Positions 6,805 to 12,751 of a stretch of DNA of 14,907 bases are shown here, piece by piece. How positions within the stretch are numbered: the stretch's first letter is position 1; every line of letters starts with the position of its first letter. A program made the translations under genes and the position numbers. Under the pieces are notes generated by a model, which saw nothing but the letters and a program-made list of their open reading frames with translations, was not told the origin of the DNA and did not search any database. Origin of the DNA: Actinomycetes bacterium (GTDB lineage: Bacteria; Actinomycetota; Acidimicrobiia; Acidimicrobiales; Bog-793). The DNA lies in the NCBI GenBank assembly GCA_021785095.1, contig JAJYGM010000421.1, forward strand, positions 1 to 14,907. The letters run 5' to 3'.

Positions 6805-7929
6805 ATGGCAACGCTTGGGGTGATCTTCGGGGGGCCGTCGCCGGAGCACGACATCAGCGTGCTCACCGGGCTGCAGGTCGCGGCGGCGCTCAGCAGCTCT
6901 GCACAGCTGGCTGCCGGCGGGAGCGAGCTGCACGCGCTCTACTGGGCCAAGACCGGCCGGTTCTTCGAGGTACCGGCCACCGCGGAGGCGCTCGCGTTCG
7001 TCGACGGCCCGCCGCTCGGTGCCGCGCCGCTCGCGCTCGTCGCCGAGCCCGGACGCGGCTTCGTCGTCCCCGCAGGGCGGCTCACCCGGGAGCGCTCGCT
7101 CGGTGTCGACGTCGCGGTCGTCTGCTGCCACGGGGGACCGGGCGAGGACGGGCGTCTCCAAGGGGCCCTGGACCTGGCGGGCATCGCCTACACCGGTCCG
7201 AGCGCCGCGGCATCCTCCCTCGGCATGGACAAGCTCGCGTTCGGCTCGCTGGCATCGGCGGCGGGGATGCCGGTCCTGCCGCGGGTGCTCCTCCCCGGGC
7301 AGACGCTTCCGGGCCCCGGACCGTTCATCGTGAAGCCCCGCTTCGGGGGCTCGTCGATCGGGATCGAGGTCGTCGAGGACGCCGAGACCGCCGCGCAGCT
7401 CGTTGCTGCGAGCACCCATCTCGCCGCCGGAGCGGTGGTCGAGCCCTACCGACGCGACCTCTACGACCTGAACGTTGCCGTGCGGACCTGGCCGCAGGTC
7501 GCCGTCTCGGCGATCGAGCGGCCGCTGCGCCGCCACGCCAGCGGCGAGATCCTCTCCTACGCCGACAAGTATGCCGGCGGCGAGGGGATGATCTCGGCTC
7601 CTCGGGAGCTCCCGGCGAAGATCCCCGACGACCTCGCGACGAGGATCCGCGCGATCGCCGTCGACCTCGTCGCGCTCGCGGGGCTCCGTGGCATCGTGCG
7701 GGTCGACTTCCTGGCGAGCGACGCCGGCGAGCTCTACGTGAACGAGGTCAACACCATCCCCGGCTCGATGGCCAAGTACCTCTGGGTGGACCCAGCCGTG
7801 GCGTTCACCACCCTGCTCGACGATCTCGTGGCCGAGGCGGCAGCCCGACCCCCGGCTTCGTTCGTCACGACGGGAGCGGACGGGACGGCGCTCCGCGCGG
7901 CGGGCTCTATCGGCTCGAAACTGGCTTGA
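6805..7929 (+). CDS. D-alanine--D-alanine ligase family protein (Ddl-like)
   Basis: This is a 374-residue ATP-grasp ligase that should join two D-amino acids, normally D-Ala-D-Ala, for the peptidoglycan stem peptide. Visible motifs are FGGPSPEHDIS with E14, CHGGPGEDGRLQG (108-120), the ATP-binding IVKPRFGGSSIGI with K177, the tyrosine-bearing segment SYADKY (251-256), VRVDFL with metal ligand D301, and NEVNTIPG with E314 and N316. The end of the substrate loop reads GSMAKYLW (320-327), where E. coli DdlB has GMTSHSLV; the substrate-contacting serine position appears to be Tyr325, so specificity may differ. The start is set by a strong ribosome binding site. The gene follows a MurF-like ligase, whose canonical substrate is the Ddl product. 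Its last 23 bp overlap the convergent galactokinase gene. Confidence 0.88.
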   Translation: MATLGVIFGGPSPEHDISVLTGLQVAAALSSSAQLAAGGSELHALYWAKTGRFFEVPATAEALAFVDGPPLGAAPLALVAEPGRGFVVPAGRLTRERSLGVDVAVVCCHGGPGEDGRLQGALDLAGIAYTGPSAAASSLGMDKLAFGSLASAAGMPVLPRVLLPGQTLPGPGPFIVKPRFGGSSIGIEVVEDAETAAQLVAASTHLAAGAVVEPYRRDLYDLNVAVRTWPQVAVSAIERPLRRHASGEILSYADKYAGGEGMISAPRELPAKIPDDLATRIRAIAVDLVALAGLRGIVRVDFLASDAGELYVNEVNTIPGSMAKYLWVDPAVAFTTLLDDLVAEAAARPPASFVTTGADGTALRAAGSIGSKLA

Positions 7930-9004
7930 GCGCGGCGCCGGCGGCCGCCTCGACGACCCAGGCCGGGCCGGGGAGCGGGCCCTCGGCTTCGGCACGCCGG
8001 AGCAGGCCCGGGCTCGAGAACGCCACCACGCAGCCGCCGAACCCGGCACCGGTGAGGCGCGCGCCGTAGCAACCCGGCGTGCGCCTGAGCCGCTCCGCCA
8101 GCGCGTCGAGCGCTGCCGTCGAGACCTCGAAGGAAGAGGCGAGGCTCTCGTGGCTCTCGTCGAGCAGCCGACCCGCCTGGTCCAGGTCGCCCCCGGCGAA
8201 GGCCTCGCACATGGCGCGGACCCGCTCGTTCTCGCTCACGACGTGGCGCGCACGGCGCCGGACCACGGGATCGTCGATCCCTTCGACCGCTGCGAGCGTC
8301 GCGTCGCGGAGCGGGCCGATCAGCGCTTCGGCCGCGGTCACGTCGGCACGCCGATCGGCGTAGGCGGAGCCTTCGAGTGTTCGCCCCACCCCCGAGTGGG
8401 CGACGACCACCTCCAGGCCGGGGGGGAGCGCGACCGGACGGATCTCGAGCGTCCCTGCGTCGAGGAGGAGCGCGGCCCCCCGCACACCCGCCGCCGACGC
8501 GAGCTGGTCCATGATCCCGGTCGGCACCCCGACCGCCGCCGTTTCCGCGCGTTGGCAGCCGAGCGCGAGCGACCGGGGGTCCGTCTCGACGCCGAGCGCG
8601 AGCGCAGCGGCCACCTCCAGCGCGGCGCTCGAGGAGAGGCCCGCTCCGGCGGGGAGGGTCGAGCGGACCTGGCCGACGCCGCCGGCGCGGACGGCGAACG
8701 AGGCGGCGACCGCGGCCACGTAGCGGCCCCAGTGCGGTCGCAGGTCCTGGATCGCTGCGGGGTCGAGGGGGAGGGGGAGGCGCAGCTCCAGTGGCTCCGG
8801 GTCCAGTTCCGAGCTGAGCCTGAGCAGGCCGTCGTCGAGCGGGAGCAGGCGGACCTCCGTTCCGAGCTGGATCGCCATCGGGAGGCAGAGGCCCCCGCTG
8901 TAGTCGGTGTGCTCCCCGATCAGGTTGACCCGGCCCGGGGCCCAGGCCACTCGCTCCCGTTCGTCTCCGAGTGCGGTTCGTCCGGATGCCTCCGTTGCTT
9001 CCAT
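7907..9004 (-). CDS. galK: Galactokinase
   Basis: The 365-residue GHMP kinase phosphorylates galactose at C1 with ATP, the first committed step of the Leloir pathway. It has the galactokinase signature GRVNLIGEHTDY (24-35) with catalytic R25, the glycine-rich ATP loop LPAGAGLSSSAALE, PTGIMDQLAS with the catalytic base D166, and C-terminal TGAGFGGC. Length is slightly below the usual 380-390 residues. I chose ATG 9004, which places the signature at the usual distance; an in-frame GTG at 9043 would add 13 residues, and GGAGGAGG lies too far upstream to decide. TAG at 7907-7909 lies inside the convergent Ddl-like gene. No galT, galE or transporter is in the window. Confidence 0.93.
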   Translation of the reverse strand: MEATEASGRTALGDERERVAWAPGRVNLIGEHTDYSGGLCLPMAIQLGTEVRLLPLDDGLLRLSSELDPEPLELRLPLPLDPAAIQDLRPHWGRYVAAVAASFAVRAGGVGQVRSTLPAGAGLSSSAALEVAAALALGVETDPRSLALGCQRAETAAVGVPTGIMDQLASAAGVRGAALLLDAGTLEIRPVALPPGLEVVVAHSGVGRTLEGSAYADRRADVTAAEALIGPLRDATLAAVEGIDDPVVRRRARHVVSENERVRAMCEAFAGGDLDQAGRLLDESHESLASSFEVSTAALDALAERLRRTPGCYGARLTGAGFGGCVVAFSSPGLLRRAEAEGPLPGPAWVVEAAAGAALKPVSSR

Positions 9005-9068
9005 GGGCCCTACTCTCTCACGACCTCCTCCGAAGGCTGCCACTCGGCCAGCACGGGCTCGGCGCGCG

Positions 9069-9074
9069 TAGGCT
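9069..9074 (+). promoter_or_regulatory. -10 box of the methyltransferase gene (leaderless)
   Basis: TAGGCT is followed by six bases and GTG 9081. No Shine-Dalgarno sequence is present; the best -35 candidate is weak. The box lies in the 76-bp gap between the divergent galK and methyltransferase starts. A leaderless transcript is inferred. Confidence 0.5.
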
Positions 9075-9080
9075 GCCGGG

Positions 9081-9899
9081 GTGCCCGGAACACCTTCGAG
9101 CCCGCTGGACGACCCCCTCGAGTCGGCCGCGGCCCGCTGGGCGGATGCGCTCGCTTCGTGGAAGATCCCCGACGAGATCCTCGCCCGGGCACCGGAGTCC
9201 CCCTACCGGCTCCCTCCGGGCCTCTTCGTTCCCCCTGCGGTGCCTCCGGACACCCCGTCGCGACGGGCGGCGGCAGCGGGCCTTCGCAATGGCGGGGCGG
9301 TGCTCGACGTCGGGGCCGGCGGGGGGGCGGCGGGGCTCGCGCTCGTCCCGCCGGCAACGTCGCTCGCAGCGGTCGACGAATCCCCGGAGATGCTGGCGCG
9401 GCTCCGGGAGACCGCTGGCGAGCGGAGGATCGAGCCCGTTGTCGTCGAGGGCCGCTGGCCGGATGTCGAGGCGCTCGCCCCCGTCGCCGACGTCGTCGTC
9501 TGCCACCACGTCTTCTACAACGTGGCCAGGCTCCTGCCCTTCGTGCAGGCCCTCACCGCCCACGCGCGCGACCGTGTCGTGGTCGAGCTCACCGCCCGGC
9601 ATCCCCTGGCACCGATGGCGCCGCTCTGGCGACACTTCTGGGGCATCGACCGCCCGGACGGCCCGACGGTGGAGGACGCCGTTGCACTCCTCACCGCTGC
9701 CGGGCTCGAGCCGACGGTCGAGCGGTTCCGGCGCCCCGAGCGAGGGGGCGCGCTCGACCCCGCTGCTCGCGCTGCATTCACCCGTCGGCGACTCTGCCTC
9801 CCCCCGTCCGCGGACGCGGACGTCGCGGCGTTCCTGGCCGCCTCGCCTCCGGCCGAGGAGCCGGTCGTCTGTCTGACCTGGGGCGGCGGCGCCTCCTGA
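9081..9899 (+). CDS. Class I SAM-dependent methyltransferase
   Basis: This is a 272-residue protein with a Rossmann-type methyltransferase core. Motif I is AVLDVGAGGGAAG (about 73-85), followed by an acidic residue closing strand 2 (AAVDES) and the post-II strand DVVVCHHVFYNV near residue 135, typical of small-molecule methyltransferases. The N-terminal 65 residues, rich in Trp and Pro, may form a substrate lid. The substrate is unknown. GTG 9081 is chosen because a TAGGCT -10 box lies six bases ahead. The gene is divergent from galK, and its stop lies in the loop of a GC-rich hairpin. Confidence 0.85.
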   Translation: MPGTPSSPLDDPLESAAARWADALASWKIPDEILARAPESPYRLPPGLFVPPAVPPDTPSRRAAAAGLRNGGAVLDVGAGGGAAGLALVPPATSLAAVDESPEMLARLRETAGERRIEPVVVEGRWPDVEALAPVADVVVCHHVFYNVARLLPFVQALTAHARDRVVVELTARHPLAPMAPLWRHFWGIDRPDGPTVEDAVALLTAAGLEPTVERFRRPERGGALDPAARAAFTRRRLCLPPSADADVAAFLAASPPAEEPVVCLTWGGGAS

Positions 9900-9908
9900 C
9901 CGGCGCCG
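9887..9908. terminator. GC-rich hairpin across the methyltransferase stop
   Basis: CGGCGCC (9887-9893) and GGCGCCG (9902-9908) form a 7-bp perfect stem with an 8-base loop containing TGA 9897-9899. No U tract follows, so it would be an atypical terminator or only an mRNA-stabilising hairpin. Confidence 0.4.
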
Positions 9909-10034
9909 TGGCCGGTCGCGCCCCTCCGCCTGTTCGCGAGCCACGTCTCCCCCGTCGGCGAGCTGGGTCCGCACGCCACCGATCTCGGCCGACCGAACGC
10001 TGGTTCATGTCCGATGGGGAGCCGTCTGCGACGA

Positions 10035-10340
10035 TCAACTGGCGTGCCGCCGGATGTACTCGTCGAGTGCCTCACGGCTGACGTCGGCGAGTCTGCAGCC
10101 CTGCGCTGACGCGATCTCCTCGAGCGCGGCGCGGGCAGCACGAGACACGCGCACGGTCATGACCGGGGTCCGCTCCCGCTCGCCGCTGACCGAGGGCCGG
10201 CCGGGGTGACGGCGGTGGACCCGGTCAACGATCTCGTCGACCTTGGCTTCGGTCAGGCGGCTCCCGTCGGGGAGCCGAATGTCCTCGGTGCCGAGGTCGA
10301 TGTCAGGGTCGCTTCGGGTGGTTGGCTTGCGAGAAGTCAT
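10035..10340 (-). CDS. Ribbon-helix-helix (CopG-like) antitoxin, partner toxin decayed
   Basis: This 101-residue protein has a likely ribbon-helix-helix DNA-binding domain at residues 60-99 (VMTVRVSRAARAALEEIA, then a second helix ending ALDEYIRRHA) and an N-terminal extension with LPDGSRLTEAK and GRPSVS. It is paralogous to the antitoxin at 11538-11849: both share xDxRLxDGxRLTEAK, GRPS and the C-terminal RHH pattern. Such antitoxins bind their toxin through one end and their own promoter through the other. The ATG overlaps the TGA of the toxin remnant (ATGA) and has GGAGGA five bases ahead. The toxin is truncated and no promoter is visible, so this may be an orphan antitoxin; whether it is expressed is unknown. 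Confidence 0.8.
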   Translation of the reverse strand: MTSRKPTTRSDPDIDLGTEDIRLPDGSRLTEAKVDEIVDRVHRRHPGRPSVSGERERTPVMTVRVSRAARAALEEIASAQGCRLADVSREALDEYIRRHAS

Positions 10341-10459
10341 CTGGTCCTCCGGTAGTGCGTGGGCATCACGTGGATCACGAGGCGACAGTCCGGCCGTTCC
10401 ATGGCGATGATCTCCAGCTCCCGACCGCGCTCATCTTCGCCGACCCATCGCCCTGTGTG
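10337..10459 (-). pseudogene. Toxin remnant paired with the RHH antitoxin
   Basis: The last 40 codons of a toxin related to the one at 11305-11541 remain. Conserved stretches are RWVGEDERGRELEII and LVIHVMPT, against LWVGLDDRGLELEVV and LVIHVMPT in the intact copy. It keeps the 4-bp ATGA overlap with its antitoxin. Going upstream the frame hits TGA at 10460-10462 and the N-terminal half is missing. The first start left inside is an ATG giving only 21 residues. The lost part has been replaced by the PIN-methyltransferase chimera on the other strand. The call rests on this paralogy and is not in the usual ORF size range. Confidence 0.75.
10345..10350 (-). promoter_or_regulatory. Ribosome binding site of the orphan antitoxin
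   Basis: GGAGGA on the minus strand stands four bases before the antitoxin ATG (10340), inside the end of the toxin remnant. Confidence 0.65.
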
Positions 10460-10469
10460 TCAGGCTGGC

Positions 10470-10952
10470 GTGAGCGCGCTCGTGCTCGATGCCGGCGCGT
10501 TCGTGGCCGTGGATCGCGGAGATCGAGCGATGGTGGCGCGACTCCGCGTGGCTCGGATCGCTGGACTGGAGCGACGCACCACCGGCGTCGTGGTCGCCCA
10601 GGTGTGGCGCGACCCGGGCGGAGGCCAGGCGGATCTTGCCCGCCTGCTCGGGGCCGTCGCCGGGCGACCTGGAGGAGCCCTGACCCGGGAGGTCCGCCAA
10701 GAGCTCGTCGCCCGCCAGCTCCGCCGCCATCTCCCGCCCGCCGACCGCGGCCGGACGGTCCGGGCGGTCGACATCGGCTGCGGTCAGGGCACCCAGGCCA
10801 TCCGGCTCGCGGCCGCCGGCTACCAGGTGACCGGGGTCGATCCGTCGGCCGAGCTGCTCGCCGCCGCGGGGCGGGTCGCTGCGGCAGAGACCGACGCAAC
10901 GACGTGGCGGCTGACCTGGGAGCAGGCTGCTCTGGTCGACCCCTCCTCGTAG
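10470..10952 (+). pseudogene. Chimera: PIN-domain (VapC-like) start fused to methyltransferase start
   Basis: The open frame encodes 160 residues of two unrelated parts. Residues 1 to about 63 (SALVLDAGAFVAVDRGDR, then TTGVVVAQVWRD) are the N-terminal half of a PIN-domain ribonuclease toxin, with the first catalytic Asp at residue 7. From about residue 65 the protein is the start of a class I methyltransferase: GGALTREVRQEL, then motif I VDIGCGQGTQA (100-110) and VTGVDPSAELL. Both are cut short: the PIN lacks its C-terminal acidic residues and the methyltransferase stops soon after strand 2. The junction lies at about 10655-10675 and is in frame. GTG 10470 is the start by VapC homology; no intact antitoxin precedes it. 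Activity of either part is unlikely. It could be expressed as a small fusion, but a deletion product is the simpler reading. Confidence 0.7.
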
Positions 10953-10957
10953 CGAGA

Positions 10958-10978
10958 GCGCTCCGGAGGGGCGAGCGC
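10958..10978. other. Inverted repeat after the chimera
   Basis: GCGCTC (10958-10963) and GAGCGC (10973-10978) can form a hairpin with a 9-base loop just past the chimera stop. No U tract follows; terminator function is only possible. Confidence 0.3.
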
Positions 10979-11161
10979 CCTCGGACAACCCCCCGAGCTC
11001 CCCCGGTCGGCGCTACGATATCGCCGGGCGGTTCGTGCGGCCCCGGGATGCAGTTCGCGGGCGGTGAACACTGCGGTCCCGCTCGGTACGGTCCGCTGGG
11101 TGACGGAAACGCCGGAGCTTCGGAGACCGGACGGTCGCCACGTCGGAGCCTGGGGGCTTCG
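10979..11161. other. Non-coding stretch, nothing recognised
   Basis: I see no gene on either strand. CGTCGGAGCC occurs at 11141-11150 and again at 11186-11195 within the inverted repeat that follows. Frames that are open here lack codon structure or recognisable motifs. Confidence 0.5.
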
Positions 11162-11220
11162 CCGTCCAACGTTCCTGCTCCGACGCGTCGGAGCCCTCCT
11201 CCGAGGAAGGATCCGGACGG
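11162..11220. repeat. Nested inverted repeat with an 18-bp palindrome
   Basis: Three paired segments nest within 59 bp: CCGTCC (11162-11167) with GGACGG (11215-11220), TTCCT (11172-11176) with AGGAA (11204-11208), and the perfect palindrome GCTCCGACGCGTCGGAGC (11177-11194). Single-stranded DNA or RNA could fold into a long imperfect hairpin. It lies 47 bp before the -35 box of the toxin-antitoxin promoter. GTCCAAC at 11164-11170 resembles an integron attC R'' core (RYYYAAC), but no matching GTTRRRY follows at the right place. Function is unknown. Confidence 0.6.
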
Positions 11221-11267
11221 TTGCGGCTGTGGCGTGGCCGATCGTCACCGTGACATGTTCCGTGGGG

Positions 11268-11296
11268 TTGTACTCAGCATTTCTCGGTCCTACAAT
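11268..11296 (+). promoter_or_regulatory. Sigma70-type promoter of the toxin-antitoxin pair
   Basis: TTGTAC (11268-11273), a 17-bp spacer and TACAAT (11291-11296) form a near-consensus promoter, unusually AT-rich for this DNA. GTG 11305 follows eight bases later, so the toxin mRNA is probably leaderless. TTGTA and TACAA within the boxes are inverted repeats and could be an operator for the RHH antitoxin; that is inference. Confidence 0.75.
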
Positions 11297-11304
11297 GTGG
11301 CGGC

Positions 11305-11541
11305 GTGGAGTTGGCCTGGACGCAGTCGAGCCGCAGGCACCGGATCGGCCGGGCTCACGCTCGCCATGTCATCAACACCGTCGAGCCCACCGCGATCACG
11401 ACCGCTGACGGCAGCGAGGGGCTTCTCTGGGTCGGGCTCGACGATCGGGGCCTGGAGTTGGAAGTCGTCGCTGTCGTCCTGCCGGGGTTGTACCTGGTCA
11501 TCCATGTCATGCCAACCGCGCTGAGAGGAGGAGCTCCATGA
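11305..11541 (+). CDS. Small toxin (BrnT/RelE-fold-like) of a type II toxin-antitoxin pair
   Basis: The 78-residue protein lies directly upstream of an RHH antitoxin gene and overlaps it by ATGA. The core GLLWVGLDDRGLELEVVAVV followed by LVIHVMPT resembles the beta-strand half of small actinobacterial BrnT-like or RelE-like toxins, in which an N-terminal HxxxVI helix (here RAHARHVINTV) precedes a beta sheet. A paralogous fragment with the same core sits next to the second antitoxin at 10337-10459. Toxins of this fold are usually ribosome-dependent or free RNases; activity is not shown here. GTG 11305 is chosen because a strong promoter ends eight bases before it. Toxin-first order is that of HigBA and BrnTA. 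Family assignment is moderate; the toxin role rests on context and paralogy. Confidence 0.75.
   Translation: MELAWTQSSRRHRIGRAHARHVINTVEPTAITTADGSEGLLWVGLDDRGLELEVVAVVLPGLYLVIHVMPTALRGGAP
11526..11531 (+). promoter_or_regulatory. Ribosome binding site of the antitoxin
   Basis: AGGAGG lies six bases before ATG 11538, within the toxin gene. The toxin lacks any such site, so the antitoxin should be translated more strongly, as expected for a toxin-antitoxin operon. Confidence 0.8.
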
Positions 11542-11849
11542 CCGAGTCGGCACGGATCCACGGCGAGAAGGTGAGAGACCGAGGCACGATCGACCTCGAC
11601 AACCACGACGTTCGCCTGGCCGACGGCACTCGGCTCACCGAAGCCAAGGCAGAGGAGTTGGCCGTCGAGATCCTGGAGCGTGCCGGGCGGGGGCGTCCCT
11701 CACTGTCGCGCTCGGGTGTCCGATCGCCTCAACTTCGCCTCAGCGTGCCGGACGAGCTTCGCAGCAGACTGCTCCAGCGGGCTGAAGATGAGCACCGCAG
11801 CGTCTCCCACCTCGTGCGAGACGCGCTGGAGCACTACCTGGCGTCGTAG
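11538..11849 (+). CDS. Ribbon-helix-helix (CopG-like) antitoxin
   Basis: This 103-residue protein has an N-terminal segment (VRLADGTRLTEAKAEEL), a GRGRPSLS linker at about 51-58 and a C-terminal ribbon-helix-helix fold at about 64-103 (PQLRLSVPDELRSRLLQ, then SVSHLVRDALEHYLAS). It should neutralise the toxin encoded upstream and repress the shared promoter. The start is fixed by the ATGA overlap and AGGAGG. It is paralogous along nearly its whole length to the antitoxin at 10035-10340 on the opposite strand. The pair is the only undamaged locus between 10.4 and 14.0 kb. Confidence 0.85.
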   Translation: MTESARIHGEKVRDRGTIDLDNHDVRLADGTRLTEAKAEELAVEILERAGRGRPSLSRSGVRSPQLRLSVPDELRSRLLQRAEDEHRSVSHLVRDALEHYLAS

Positions 11850-11917
11850 GCGGACTCTCCCGGTGGCGGAGCTGGCTACGGCTCGGCGGTGAGTTCCGGG
11901 CAGCGTGACGCCGACGT

Positions 11918-11924
11918 GGGAAGG
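11918..11924 (+). promoter_or_regulatory. Ribosome binding site of the MOSC pseudogene
   Basis: GGGAAGG lies seven bases before ATG 11932 and selects that ATG over the in-frame upstream GTG at 11905. Confidence 0.6.
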
Positions 11925-11931
11925 TCATGCG

Positions 11932-12666
11932 ATGAGAGAGGTTGACCTCGACGCGGTCCGACGGTGGCCCGAGGCAACGACTTTCGCCGCCTGTGTCGCC
12001 ACGATCCTGGAGCTCCCACCGGCCGCGGTGGCGGTGGCGAAGGCTGGCGAGGACCCGGCGACGAGCTGGGCGCTGTCGCGCTTGCTGGGAGACATGGGCC
12101 TCGGCCTGGCTCGGATCGCCGACCCCGCCTCGTTCTCCTGATGCGGACCGTGGCTGGCCGAGGTGCAGCCCGCCGGGCAACCGGAGCGCCGATCGGCTGT
12201 CATGTACGGCGTTCCCTCCGGGGTCGTCTTCGACCCCGGAGGGGTGACGAGCACAGGGGACTGGGCGATCACCGCCGGCCTCCTCCTCGTCCCTGGCGAC
12301 GTGGCGCTGGCAGGACTGGCGACCCCGTCGACGACCCGCCGGCAGGGCCGGGTCGAAAGCCTCTGGGCCGCCCCTGCTGCGGGCCAGCCCGCTCGCGCCG
12401 TCACGACCACTGTGGCGGTGGCCGGCCAGGGCCTCGCCGGCGACTGCCACGTCGCGGGCACCGGCACCTTTCCCCCGGGGTGGCGGGCTGCCGGGCTGCC
12501 GGGCAGCGCGCTGGCGCTGGTCGAAGCGGAGGTCTGCCAATCGTTCGCATCGTTCGCTCCGCCCCTGCAGGCCAACGAGCACCGGCGGAACAACGCCGGC
12601 CTCGGCGAGCAACTCCTCCGATGCGCCACTCTTGCGGGGGTGGCCGCCTTCCGCGCAGGCTGTTGA
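11932..12666 (+). pseudogene. Conserved domain plus MOSC protein, broken by an in-frame TGA
   Basis: One reading frame runs from ATG 11932 to TGA 12664-12666, interrupted only by TGA at 12139-12141. The first part (VDLDAVRRWPEATTFAACVA to GLARIADPASFS) continues beyond the stop in the same frame with GPWLAEVQPAG and VVFDPGG, in a pattern I recall from a single actinobacterial hypothetical domain. The second part is a MOSC domain: GRVESLWAAPAAGQPARAV, VAGQGLAGDCH, GSALALVEAEVC and EHRRN. MOSC domains bind sulfur carriers or molybdenum cofactor. After EHRRN (about 12591) the MOSC pattern is lost, so the C-terminus is also replaced. The TGA probably replaces a Trp codon (S-W-C-G-P-W expected). 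Two short peptides, 11932-12141 and one from an internal start, could still be made. Confidence 0.65.
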
Positions 12667-12751
12667 GGATCACGTAGGCCGTACCGCGCCGCTGCGAGCT
12701 GGAACGGCTCTCGGACGGCCCCGGTAGCCAACCCGCGACTTGCGATCCACT

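Noticed and set aside
4612..8049. A 1145-codon open frame on the minus strand
   Set aside because: It runs antisense to three genes with complete motif sets (MurF-like, Ddl-like, hydrolase end). Its translation is Arg/Gly/Pro/Asp-rich with no domain pattern. Long shadow frames are normal at this GC content.
11162..11225. Integron attC site and cassette array
   Set aside because: An RYYYAAC box is present but the matching GTTRRRY box is not (GTTGCGG at 11220), no integrase gene is seen, and the genes around lie on both strands. It is kept as an unexplained repeat only.
12139..12144. Selenocysteine or UGA recoding at TGA TGC
   Set aside because: A Trp is expected at this position, TGA ends many genes in the window, and no SECIS-like hairpin is evident just downstream. 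A point mutation is simpler.
12160..12666. Independent MOSC gene with its own start
   Set aside because: The frame continues without loss from the interrupted upstream domain, and no ribosome binding site or promoter stands before the internal starts. The MOSC domain itself is also truncated.
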